Shown here: piece by piece, positions 35,197 to 43,726 of the stretch
Position numbering within the stretch: the stretch's first letter is position 1
Layout of the letters: every line of letters starts with the position of its first letter
Source: UBA940 sp045613745
Lineage (GTDB): Bacteria; Bacteroidota; Bacteroidia; Bacteroidales; Rikenellaceae
Reading direction: 5' to 3'
Assembly (NCBI GenBank): GCA_045613745.1
Contig: JAZLBP010000012.1
Span: forward strand, 80,691 to 144,690
DNA length: 64,000 bases
Position numbers and translations under genes: made by a program
Notes under the pieces: generated by a model
The model's database searches: none
What the model was told of the DNA's origin: nothing
What the model saw: only the letters and a program-made list of their open reading frames with translations

Positions 35197-35625
35197 TTAC
35201 TCCGAATCCGAGAAGATGTATTCAAATACTTTTACGCTGTACAACTTACCGTTGGGCAGATAGTTGTATTGTTTGCGTTTTGTGCCGTCGGCGTTGTATT
35301 CGTATTTGCGTATACGGCTGGGTCGGTTACGGTCGTCATAGACAATCTCTTTCGACACCTTGCCGGTTACCTCGTCGTACTCGCAGGTCACACGTTCAAC
35401 TTGTCCGTAGTTGCTAAACTCAATCTCCTCGACCTTGCGTCCTTGATCGTCATATACGGTGAGGTGGTCAAGCCATTTGGTTTTGGCTTTACTGTCGGTG
35501 TTCCACTCCTTGACTGTAAGGTTTTTGCGACGTTCGCGTTTGGCAAGTTGTTCGGGAGTGAGTTGCGCAAAAGCTGTGCTCACACTCACAAGCATTACAG
35601 CCAAAGAAAGCAGGCGTAGTTTCAT
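35197..35625 (-). CDS. Secreted MORN/YD-like repeat protein
   Basis: From the ATG at 35625 it has 142 residues: a signal peptide (MKLRLLSLAVMLVSVSTAFAQ), then a charged helix and a repeated strand pattern like YDDQGRKVEEIEF, YDEVTGKVSKEI, YNADGTKRKQYNY and PNGKLYSVKVFEY, resembling MORN or YD repeats. A frame from 35646 adds seven residues before the signal peptide. It is the first gene of the VTC operon (2 bp gap). Its function is unknown. Confidence 0.72.
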   Translation of the reverse strand: MKLRLLSLAVMLVSVSTAFAQLTPEQLAKRERRKNLTVKEWNTDSKAKTKWLDHLTVYDDQGRKVEEIEFSNYGQVERVTCEYDEVTGKVSKEIVYDDRNRPSRIRKYEYNADGTKRKQYNYLPNGKLYSVKVFEYIFSDSE

Positions 35626-35663
35626 ATTCGGTTGATGTTTAGACATAAATATTCAAAATCATT

Positions 35664-35694
35664 ACAAAGTTAAATATAATTTTCGGAAAAACAA
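35664..35694 (-). promoter_or_regulatory. Promoter of the VTC/DUF4956 operon
   Basis: Minus-strand TTG (35692-35694), 19-bp spacer, TAACTTTGT (35664-35672), about 39 bp upstream of the first ATG. Confidence 0.7.
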
Positions 35695-35725
35695 TATTAT
35701 AGGCCCCTCTCCCCTATTTTTAACC

Positions 35726-35766
35726 ACAAAAAGAAAGAGAGTTGCTGCATATTTGCAACAACTCTC
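35726..35766 (-). terminator. Terminator of the GH97-GH2 operon
   Basis: GAGAGTTG (35737-35744) pairs with CAACTCTC (35759-35766), with inner GCA/TGC pairing. On the minus strand TTTCTTTTTG follows. Confidence 0.8.
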
Positions 35767-35793
35767 TTCATTTAATTAAACCTTTGAGGCTTT

Positions 35794-37623
35794 CTATTTG
35801 CGACCTTTGGCTTTGGTTTGCTCCTCGGCGGTCGGCATCTCGAAAATCTCTTTGATGACCTTCATATCGAATTTCTCCGAACGGTCGTAGAAGTAGATAC
35901 CGTTTTGCTCTTGCTCAACGTCGGTCAGCTGAGTGTAGCAGAAACCACAAATGTTGGGATTCGACACGATAGCCTCAACTTGGCCTTTCAGACGTGCATA
36001 GAACTCCTCCAACGATTTGGGAGGTGCGCCATAGCCCCACGATTGGGTATTGACGTTCTCCTCTTGTTGCGAGGGGTTCCATTTGATACCTCCGAACTCG
36101 TCAACGAAATAGGGTTGGCCGCTATATTTAACCTCTTTGTAGGGCGCTTGGCCGAGGTATTTGGGATAGCCATCCACAAATTCGAGTTGTTTTTTGAGTT
36201 TCGCGGGATCTTGCACATAGGTGTGAACAGTCCAAATGTCGGTCGAGTGAATCGAGCCACCACTCACACTGCTGCAAGGACGAGTCGGGTCAATGGCATT
36301 AATCATTGCTGTCATCTCGTCGTTGAAACGCCAGAATGCCTCTTGGGGTTGCAGACCCCAAGCCTCGTTCATCGGAGTCCAACCAATAATCGACGGGTGG
36401 TTGTAGTCGCGGTTGATGTTGTCGGCCATCTCTTTCAACAAGGTACGTGTCGCAACGGGGTCAACACGGTTACTACCCCAGTCACTTGCCTCACCAAAGG
36501 TGACATAACCCAACTTATCGGCCCAGTAGTGGAAACGCTCCTCAAATACTTTTTGGTGCAGACGTGCGCCATTGAAGCCGCAAGCCTTGCTCAGCTCGAT
36601 GTCGGCTTTGAGGGCCTCGTCGCTGGGTGCAGTCCAGATACCATCGGGATAGAAACCTTGGTCGAGTACGGTACGCAGATAGAAAGGCTCATTGTTCAAG
36701 AACAACTTTTTGCCCTCCCAGTGTATCTTACGCATACCGGTGTACGATTTAACCTCATCAATGGTTTTGCCGTCAGCCGAAATGGTGCGCATAACAACAT
36801 CATAGAGGAAGGGCGAAGCGGGGCTCCAAAGTTTAGCCTTTTTGACGGGCAGAACCACAATCGACGAGTTCGAAGCAACAACACTCTTTTCAGCCACTTT
36901 TTTCTTGCCGTCGAACAGCTCAACCACAAGGGTTTGACCGCTCTCCAAACCATAGAACTCGGGCTCTACAACAAATTGCGAGTTGTCGAGATCGGGAGTG
37001 ATGCGTGCGCGACGCAGACCATTGTGAGCCACAGCCTCCATCCATACGGTTTGCCAGATACCTGTTGTGCGGGTATAGAAGCAGCCGTACGACTCACGCG
37101 AGCACTGTTTGCCCGAGGGTTGTTTGCTCCAATTCGAGAGTTTATCCTCGGCATAAACGGTGATTTCGGCAGGTTTACCAGCCTTCACAAAAGGAGTTAC
37201 ATCGAACGAGAACGACGAAGTACCACCCTCGTGCGAGCTAACATAGACGCCGTCAATCCACACTTCGCACAAGAAGTCCACGCCACCGAAGTTAAGCATA
37301 ACTTTCTTGCCATCCCAGTTTTGGGGGATTAACACGTTGCGTTTGTACCAAACGGCGTTCATATGGTCGGTGTTGCCCACACCCGAGAGTTTGCTCTCGG
37401 GTGCGAACGGCACGATGATTTCGCTATTGAGGCGAGTTTTCGATTCAAAAAGTTTGTCTTGCTTGCCTACGAACTCGGAGTCGATTTGGAACTGCCATTT
37501 GCCGTTCAGGTTCATCCACTCCTTACGCTCGAATTGAGGACGAGGATACTCCGCTCTCGGGGTCGAGGCTAGCATCGACGCGCAACTCATCAGCGCAACA
37601 AGAAACAACAAGGTCTTTTTCAT
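35794..37623 (-). CDS. Glycoside hydrolase family 2 enzyme
   Basis: A 609-residue exported GH2 protein (signal peptide to about residue 20). The jelly-roll sugar-binding domain spans about 25-195 (LNGKWQFQID, VWYKRNV, FGGVDFLCEVWIDG), then an Ig-like domain to about 300, then the TIM barrel. The catalytic acid/base Glu420 lies in GWTPMNEAWG and the probable nucleophile Glu509 in YFVDEFGG. Substrate could be a beta-galactoside, beta-mannoside or related glycan and cannot be fixed here. It is 12 bp downstream of the GH97 gene. Confidence 0.92.
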   Translation of the reverse strand: MKKTLLFLVALMSCASMLASTPRAEYPRPQFERKEWMNLNGKWQFQIDSEFVGKQDKLFESKTRLNSEIIVPFAPESKLSGVGNTDHMNAVWYKRNVLIPQNWDGKKVMLNFGGVDFLCEVWIDGVYVSSHEGGTSSFSFDVTPFVKAGKPAEITVYAEDKLSNWSKQPSGKQCSRESYGCFYTRTTGIWQTVWMEAVAHNGLRRARITPDLDNSQFVVEPEFYGLESGQTLVVELFDGKKKVAEKSVVASNSSIVVLPVKKAKLWSPASPFLYDVVMRTISADGKTIDEVKSYTGMRKIHWEGKKLFLNNEPFYLRTVLDQGFYPDGIWTAPSDEALKADIELSKACGFNGARLHQKVFEERFHYWADKLGYVTFGEASDWGSNRVDPVATRTLLKEMADNINRDYNHPSIIGWTPMNEAWGLQPQEAFWRFNDEMTAMINAIDPTRPCSSVSGGSIHSTDIWTVHTYVQDPAKLKKQLEFVDGYPKYLGQAPYKEVKYSGQPYFVDEFGGIKWNPSQQEENVNTQSWGYGAPPKSLEEFYARLKGQVEAIVSNPNICGFCYTQLTDVEQEQNGIYFYDRSEKFDMKVIKEIFEMPTAEEQTKAKGRK

Positions 37624-37635
37624 CGGAAGTCAAAA

Positions 37636-39618
37636 TTACTTGGTGATAACCATTGCAAAACCACCACCACGAGCCATATAAACCTCGATAGTGTCTTTTG
37701 CAGTTACTTGTTTTTTAACGATTTTGTAGTCCTCACCTACGCGGTTTGCGTTGGGACCGTCAATCATCATCTCTACGTTGTAGGTACCCTCGCCCAGGAA
37801 CGACATATCAACTTTCACGGTGCGAGCAGTCCACGAAGTGATACCACCTACGTTCCAGTTGTCACCTGTGCGACGAGCAGTGATGATGTACTCACCTACT
37901 TTACCGTCCAGAACTTTGGTCTCGTCGGGGTTGGTGGTCATCTTAGCGATGAATTGAGTGCAAGCGGGCTCCAACTCATAGTGGGTGGGAGTGTCGCAAA
38001 GCATTACGAAGGGGCTGTCGAATACAACGTAAGTACCAACTTGGTGCGAACGAGTACCTTGGCTCATAGGAGCGCTGTAAATAGCTTGGAAGATACCGTG
38101 TGCGCAGTTACGCATAGCACCTTGGGTGTAATCTACGGGACCCGGAACCATACGGATGAAGGGCATAGTTACATCGTACAGAGGCATATTGGGGTTCGAC
38201 CATTTGAGTTGCTCCAAACCGAACACACCCTCGTAGTTGATAACGTTGGGATAGGTACGGCTCAAACCGGTGGGTTGGTAGATACCGTGGAAGTCAACAA
38301 CCAATTTGTATTTAGCAGTAGCCTCAGCAATGCGATAAATCATTTGAACAGCCTCTTGGTCGTTACGGTCGATGAAGTCAACTTTGTAACCTGCAACGCC
38401 CATCTCCGAGTGGAGTTTGCAAGCCTCTTCGAGTTGGTTGTCAATAACTTTACCTACAACCCAGATAATAACGCCTACACCTTTCTCTTTACCGTAGTTT
38501 ACGATAGCGGGAAGGTCGATTTCGGGGCGCGAAACCAAAATGTTACCATTCTCCGAAGGAGTCCAGCCCTCATCGAGGATGATATACTCCAAGCCGTATT
38601 TAGCTGCAAAGTCGATGTAGTATTTGTAGGTCTCGGTGTTGATACCTGCTTTGAAATCAACGTTCGAAATTTTCCAGTTGTTCCACCAGTCCCAAGCCGA
38701 TTTACCGTATTTAATCCACGAAGTATCACCGATACGGTTGGGCGAAGCCAGCATATAAACCATATTGTTCATAGGCAGGTCGCGGTCCTCGTTAGCAATA
38801 CCGATAACACGCCAGGGGAAAGTACGAGCGCCCGACAATTTCACTGCATAGGTTTCGGTCTCGTTAACATATTGTTTGCAACGAACTCCACATTTGATGA
38901 AGGTTTTGGGGTAGCGTGCAAGTTTACCGCTCAGGCCTTTTTTCTCGGCGTCGTAAGTCAGTTGCATACAAGCGTAATTCTCAACATCCGATTGCATCAG
39001 GATAACTTTACCCTTCTCGCCGAGGTCAACCAAAGTAGGCAGGATAGCCATTTTCTTGGGGTTGAAGTCGCTCAGTTTGTCAACAACGGTGTATTGAGGC
39101 TCGCACGAAGTGTCAAAAGGTTTGCTCTCGCTAACCGAGTAAGGCAAGAATGCTTTGGGGTCGCCCTCAAAGTTGAACTCTGCGGTCTCATCAACAAGGA
39201 TACCATTCATCTTCTTGTCTGCGGTGTAGAAGCGGTAAGCTGCACCATTGTCAAATACGCGGAAGGTTACACCATATTTCGAACCAGCCAGAGTCAGCTC
39301 GTTGTAGTTTACATCAAGTTCTTTGGCACGAGCCGAAGTGGGAGCAGCGATTTTCTCATTAACGCTAACAACTTTCTTTGCACTCAATTTGGGAGCAGTA
39401 CCCCATACGGTACCATCCTCGAATTGCATTGCGATAGCCGAGGGTGCAATCATCACTTGGCCGTTGTTTACAACGGTGTACGAGATGTTCTCGCCCACTG
39501 CAACTACAACCTCGATTTTACCATCGGGCGAAGTCACTTTGTACTCTTTGGTTTTGGGTGCTGCCGACAGCGAGAGCGCACTCACAACAGCGGCAACAAG
39601 CAGAAACATTTTTTTCAT
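37636..39618 (-). CDS. Glycoside hydrolase family 97 enzyme
   Basis: A 660-residue exported enzyme (signal peptide MKKMFLLVAAVVSALSLSAA). An N-terminal beta-sandwich (about 25-270) starts with the typical YKVTSPDGKIEVVV, then a TIM barrel (YIILDEGW at 345-352, GYKVDFIDRNDQ at 410-421, VVDFHGIYQPTG at 441-451) and a C-terminal beta domain. The Asp414 in KVDF is at the position of the nucleophile of retaining GH97 alpha-galactosidases, so a retaining alpha-glycosidase is more likely than an inverting SusB-type glucoamylase. It heads the GH97-GH2 operon. Confidence 0.93.
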   Translation of the reverse strand: MKKMFLLVAAVVSALSLSAAPKTKEYKVTSPDGKIEVVVAVGENISYTVVNNGQVMIAPSAIAMQFEDGTVWGTAPKLSAKKVVSVNEKIAAPTSARAKELDVNYNELTLAGSKYGVTFRVFDNGAAYRFYTADKKMNGILVDETAEFNFEGDPKAFLPYSVSESKPFDTSCEPQYTVVDKLSDFNPKKMAILPTLVDLGEKGKVILMQSDVENYACMQLTYDAEKKGLSGKLARYPKTFIKCGVRCKQYVNETETYAVKLSGARTFPWRVIGIANEDRDLPMNNMVYMLASPNRIGDTSWIKYGKSAWDWWNNWKISNVDFKAGINTETYKYYIDFAAKYGLEYIILDEGWTPSENGNILVSRPEIDLPAIVNYGKEKGVGVIIWVVGKVIDNQLEEACKLHSEMGVAGYKVDFIDRNDQEAVQMIYRIAEATAKYKLVVDFHGIYQPTGLSRTYPNVINYEGVFGLEQLKWSNPNMPLYDVTMPFIRMVPGPVDYTQGAMRNCAHGIFQAIYSAPMSQGTRSHQVGTYVVFDSPFVMLCDTPTHYELEPACTQFIAKMTTNPDETKVLDGKVGEYIITARRTGDNWNVGGITSWTARTVKVDMSFLGEGTYNVEMMIDGPNANRVGEDYKIVKKQVTAKDTIEVYMARGGGFAMVITK

Positions 39619-39682
39619 AAGTGTTTTAGTTTAGTGAAGAATTAGTTATTTATTAAGTAATATTCCAACATTTATAAGGTTT

Positions 39683-39737
39683 TCACAAAAAACAATGAGG
39701 GTGAGAAAGGGTTTTTACACCCCCTTCTCACTCATTG
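39683..39737 (-). terminator. Terminator of the PurF-like/NagB-like operon
   Basis: CAATGAG (39693-39699) pairs with CTCATTG (39731-39737), with a long inner, slightly bulged stem. On the minus strand TTTTTTG follows. Confidence 0.8.
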
Positions 39738-39748
39738 CGCATTATACC

Positions 39749-41686
39749 TTATTTAAATATGTTCAGTTTTACGAACACCTCGATAGCCTGATATTCGGCC
39801 ATACCGAGCTCATCGTATATACGAGCGGTGTTTTGGTTACGCTCCTCGGCACGTTGCCAGAACTCGCGTGCATCCTCGCCGGGGAAAGGAACGATATCCT
39901 TTTGCGAGAGGTGTTTGTAGATAGCGTGACGCTTTTTGATAACCTCATCGGGACTGAGGGGCACAGCCATATCGACCATCTCAATCTCCCACTCTTGCCA
40001 AGCACCGCGGTACAACCACAGGTTACAATCCTTAACCCAAGCCTCGTCTTTGAGTTGCTCCAAAGCACCCAGCACAGCCTCGATACATACACGGTGAGTA
40101 CCGTGGGGGTCAGCCAAGTCACCAGCAGCATAGATTTGGTGAGGTTTGATCTCTTGCAGCAGAGCTACGATAATGTCGATGTCAGCTTGGCTCAACTCGC
40201 CTTTTTTCAGACCACCGGTCTCGTAGAAGGGCAGGTTCAGGAAGTGAGCGTTCGACATAGGAACACCGAAGTGACCTACTGCAGCCTTAGCCTCGCCACG
40301 ACGGATAGCGCCTTTGAGCGACAACAGCTCGCGGGGATCGGGCTCGCCGGCCTTTTTGTTTTTGATCATCTCTTTCACCTCGTCGTAGCGATTCTCCAAA
40401 CCACACTCGCGAGCGGTGTCGAGGATTTGCATTACAACGTCATCGTGTACTGCGAAGTTACCCGAAGTCTCATAAGCGATGTGAACATCGTGACCTTGCT
40501 CGGCCAGACGGCACAAAGTACCACCCATCGAGATTACGTCATCATCGGGGTGAGGCGAGAATACAACAACGCGTTTGGGGAAAGGCAGAGCACGCTCGGG
40601 ACGAGTCGAATCGTCAGCGTTGGGTTTGCCGCCGGGCCAACCGGTGATGGTGTGTTGCAGTTCGTTGAATACTTTAATATTGATCGAATCGTAGGTACCT
40701 GCTACATCCAGCAGTTGACCCAGCGAGTTCTCGATATAGTCTTTATAGGTGAGTTTCAAGATGGGTTTACCAACTTTACCGCACAACCAAGCCACCGCTT
40801 TGCGGATGAATTTGGGTTGCCAGTCGCAAGTACCAACCAACCAAGGAGTCTTAACTCGAGTAAGTTCTTGAGCTGCGGTCTCGTCAACTACCAGTTCAAC
40901 ATTGTCGTGCTCTTGGAGGTAGGTTGCGGGACGGTCGCTGGTGATTTCACCCTCAACGATGTTACCAACAACAGCTGCTTTATCCTCACCCCAAGCGGTC
41001 ATAATGATGCTCTTGGCGTTCATAATGGTATCGATACCCATTGTGATAGCTTTCGAGGGAACTTCCTCGCCGCTACGGAAACCGTCCGAGATAGCCGACA
41101 ACGAGCTGTTGTTCAGAACTACCAAACGAGTTTTGGTGTTAACGAACGAACCACATTGATTGAAACCGATTTGGCCTTGAGGACCTGTACCAAGCAGAAC
41201 CAAATCAATACCGCCACACGCTTTGATTTTTGCCTCATAAGCTGCGCACACTTTGTGAGCACACTCAACGCCTGCGCTGCCATCGGGGATGTTGATATTC
41301 TCCTCTTCGATGTCAACTTGACCAAGCAGGCTCTCACGCAATACGCTGTTGCGGCTTTGCGAGTGATCAGGCGAGATAGGATAGAGTTCATCCAAAGCAA
41401 AGACAACCACGTTTTTGAAACTTACCTTACCCTCTTTGTGTTTTGCCACAAGTTGGCGGTAGATTCCGATTGGCGACTTGCCAGTGGTAAGACCCAACAC
41501 AAATTTACCCTCCGAAGCAGGTTTGTTGTTAATGGCTTCAATGATTTTGTTCGACACGTAGTCAGCCGCATCCGATTCGGTGCTCAACAAAGTAGTGTTG
41601 ATCTTCTCGTAGCGACAAACGATGTCACGAGGCTCGGCACCTTGAATCAGGCCACCCTCTTTGTGAAGTTTGTAGTTGCTTTTCAT
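39749..41686 (-). CDS. NagB-like domain fused to PIG-L/LmbE deacetylase domain
   Basis: A 645-residue cytoplasmic two-domain protein. Residues ~30-280 are a glucosamine-6-phosphate deaminase (NagB) fold: GLTTGKSPIGIY near 65 and FALDE with Asp99 are kept. However, the loop holding the E. coli catalytic Asp141, His143 and Glu148 reads PQGQIGFNQ, that is Gln170, Gln172 and Gln177. Residues ~370-600 are a PIG-L/LmbE domain with the zinc motif SPHPDDD (His379, Asp381, Asp382) and a later DPHGTH. The fusion itself is common in Bacteroidota. Here the PIG-L half is probably active and the NagB half may only bind sugar phosphate. Confidence 0.88.
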   Translation of the reverse strand: MKSNYKLHKEGGLIQGAEPRDIVCRYEKINTTLLSTESDAADYVSNKIIEAINNKPASEGKFVLGLTTGKSPIGIYRQLVAKHKEGKVSFKNVVVFALDELYPISPDHSQSRNSVLRESLLGQVDIEEENINIPDGSAGVECAHKVCAAYEAKIKACGGIDLVLLGTGPQGQIGFNQCGSFVNTKTRLVVLNNSSLSAISDGFRSGEEVPSKAITMGIDTIMNAKSIIMTAWGEDKAAVVGNIVEGEITSDRPATYLQEHDNVELVVDETAAQELTRVKTPWLVGTCDWQPKFIRKAVAWLCGKVGKPILKLTYKDYIENSLGQLLDVAGTYDSINIKVFNELQHTITGWPGGKPNADDSTRPERALPFPKRVVVFSPHPDDDVISMGGTLCRLAEQGHDVHIAYETSGNFAVHDDVVMQILDTARECGLENRYDEVKEMIKNKKAGEPDPRELLSLKGAIRRGEAKAAVGHFGVPMSNAHFLNLPFYETGGLKKGELSQADIDIIVALLQEIKPHQIYAAGDLADPHGTHRVCIEAVLGALEQLKDEAWVKDCNLWLYRGAWQEWEIEMVDMAVPLSPDEVIKKRHAIYKHLSQKDIVPFPGEDAREFWQRAEERNQNTARIYDELGMAEYQAIEVFVKLNIFK

Positions 41687-41708
41687 CTTGTAGTTTATTT
41701 GAGAATTA

Positions 41709-43544
41709 TTATTTAGTCAGTATAAATTTTTCGTAATAGTTAATGTAGGCTTCATTCACCAAACGGTTACCCCACGCAGTGGGATAGTCGCCCGAGAAGT
41801 ACCAATCTCCATCATTACCCGCGCACGCTTGTGCAAGACCTTCGAGCGATTGATATACGATGCTGATTTCACATCCGATATCCTCGGGAGTTACCATTGC
41901 GGCAATCTTGCGGGTGATTTGGTCGGCGCTGAACGGAGTATAAATCTTCTTAACAAAGTTTTGTTCGTAGCACTGACCGTTTGTCATAGCCTCCTTACAC
42001 TCTTCATATACGGAGTCTATAAGGTCTGCTTGCCCCGATTCGTGCAACAACTCAATAGCTGCATTGAATGCAATAAACTCCTCCATCTTCGACATATCGA
42101 TACCGTAGTAGTCGGGATAACGCACTTGGGGTGCCGACGACACGATAACAATCTTACGAGGACGCAGGCGACCCAGCATTTGAAGAATGCTTTGACGCAG
42201 GGTTGTTCCGCGCACGATACTATCATCAATCACAACAATATTATCCACATCGGGAGTTATGCAACCCCAAGTCACATCGTAAACGTGTGCGGCCATATCA
42301 TCACGAGTACCACCTTGCGCAATGAAGGTACGGAGTTTAATATCTTTGATTGCGATTTTCTCGGTGCGAACCTTCGACTCCAATATTTGACGAATGGCAA
42401 CTTTGTCCTTTTCGGGCAACGCCAAAATCTTAGCAACCTTGATGTCGTTAAGGTACTCGTTCATACCCTCAACCATACCGAAATACGAAACCTCGGCAGT
42501 ATTGGGAATAAACGACAGCACTGTGTGGTCGATATCATAATCCACCTCGCGAAGAATGTCGTCAACCAACAGTTTACCGAGCATCTTACGCTCTTTATAT
42601 ATATCAGCATCGCTACCGCGGCTGAAATAGATACGCTCAAACGAACAAGGACGAGGATTGATAGGTGCCAAAATTTGTTGGAACGAAATCTCGCCATTTT
42701 GTTTGATAAAGACAGCCTCACCGGGTTGCAGTTCCTTAATAGATTCGTAAGGAACATTCATCGCGGTTTGAATTACGGCTCTTTCGCTTGCAATGGCAAC
42801 AACATTCTCGTCGATGTAGTAGTGTGCCGAACGGATACCCCACGGGTCGCGCATAGTAAAGCTCTCGCCACTACCTGTGATACCCGTCATCACATAACCG
42901 CCATCCCACATTTTCGAAGCATCCCTAAGGATAGGTGCGAAGTCCACCTCTGCCTCAACTTTGGCATTCAGGTCGTGACCGTGATAACCCTCGGCCGAAT
43001 ATTTGTCATAAAGTCGCTCGCATTGTTTGTCTAGCATATAACCAAGTTGCTCCAACAGTGCGTGGCTATCAGCGCCACTGCGGGGGTGTTGACCTTGCTC
43101 TACGAGTTCATCGAACACCTCTTGAAGATTGGTATATCCAAAATTGCCCGCGATACAGAGTGTACGACACCTCCAATTGCTGCGTCGCAAAAATGGGTGC
43201 ACATACTGCATTCCTCGTTGGCCGCTCACAGCATAACGCAAGTGACCCAAATAGAGGTTGCCGACATATGGACGTTGAGGATCCTCCTCACTTTTGCGAA
43301 TAGTATCGAAAATGGTGGCGATTGCTCCGCTACCCATAGCGCGCTCACGTGCTATGTACTCTTGTCCGGGCTCGGCATTAACTTTCACACAAGCAACACC
43401 CGCACCCTCCTGACCACGATTGTGTTGTTTCTCCATCATCAAATACAATTTATTCAGGCCATAATGGTCCGAATTGTATGAAGACAGAGGCTTCAACAAC
43501 CTGATCTGAACGATTCCGCATTCGTGGTGGATAGTGTCGCTCAT
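41709..43544 (-). CDS. Amidophosphoribosyltransferase-like (PurF family) class II amidotransferase
   Basis: A 611-residue protein with both PurF halves. The N-terminal Ntn glutaminase has catalytic Cys9 after an eight-residue propeptide (MSDTIHHE), then QHNRGQEGAGVA near 40, LGHLRYAVSG near 100, AGNFGYTN near 130, and SGADSHALLEQ near 155. The C-terminal phosphoribosyltransferase has CSFERIYFSR near 300 and the PRPP loop VVIDDSIVRGTT near 440. It is about 100 residues longer than usual PurF. It could be the purine enzyme or a paralogue. It shares an operon (22 bp gap) with the NagB/PIG-L fusion. Confidence 0.85.
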   Translation of the reverse strand: MSDTIHHECGIVQIRLLKPLSSYNSDHYGLNKLYLMMEKQHNRGQEGAGVACVKVNAEPGQEYIARERAMGSGAIATIFDTIRKSEEDPQRPYVGNLYLGHLRYAVSGQRGMQYVHPFLRRSNWRCRTLCIAGNFGYTNLQEVFDELVEQGQHPRSGADSHALLEQLGYMLDKQCERLYDKYSAEGYHGHDLNAKVEAEVDFAPILRDASKMWDGGYVMTGITGSGESFTMRDPWGIRSAHYYIDENVVAIASERAVIQTAMNVPYESIKELQPGEAVFIKQNGEISFQQILAPINPRPCSFERIYFSRGSDADIYKERKMLGKLLVDDILREVDYDIDHTVLSFIPNTAEVSYFGMVEGMNEYLNDIKVAKILALPEKDKVAIRQILESKVRTEKIAIKDIKLRTFIAQGGTRDDMAAHVYDVTWGCITPDVDNIVVIDDSIVRGTTLRQSILQMLGRLRPRKIVIVSSAPQVRYPDYYGIDMSKMEEFIAFNAAIELLHESGQADLIDSVYEECKEAMTNGQCYEQNFVKKIYTPFSADQITRKIAAMVTPEDIGCEISIVYQSLEGLAQACAGNDGDWYFSGDYPTAWGNRLVNEAYINYYEKFILTK

Positions 43545-43591
43545 ACGTGTGTTAAATTAATCCAAAAAAAACAAGTTCCGTATTTATTCAC

Positions 43592-43600
43592 GCAAATATA
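43592..43600 (-). promoter_or_regulatory. -7 box of the PurF-like gene
   Basis: TATATTTGC on the minus strand, 48 bp upstream of the ATG. No -33 element at the expected distance. Confidence 0.6.
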
Positions 43601-43694
43601 GATATTCTCTTTGGAAATTCCTCGCGAAAAATGAGCAATTATCACATTTTTTCAAAAAAAGTGTGTGAGTGTATTTTTTTTCAAAGCATTTTAT

Positions 43695-43703
43695 TAAATT
43701 TGC
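43695..43703 (+). promoter_or_regulatory. -7 box of the Gfo/Idh/MocA gene
   Basis: TAAATTTGC, 24 bp upstream of the chosen ATG at 43727 and inside the longer open frame, which supports the later start. Confidence 0.65.
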
Positions 43704-43726
43704 AGTCACGATTGAAAATTTACATT

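Noticed and set aside
43631..43726. 32-codon extension of the Gfo/Idh/MocA gene
   Set aside because: A -7 box lies inside it, and the family Rossmann motif fits the ATG at 43727.
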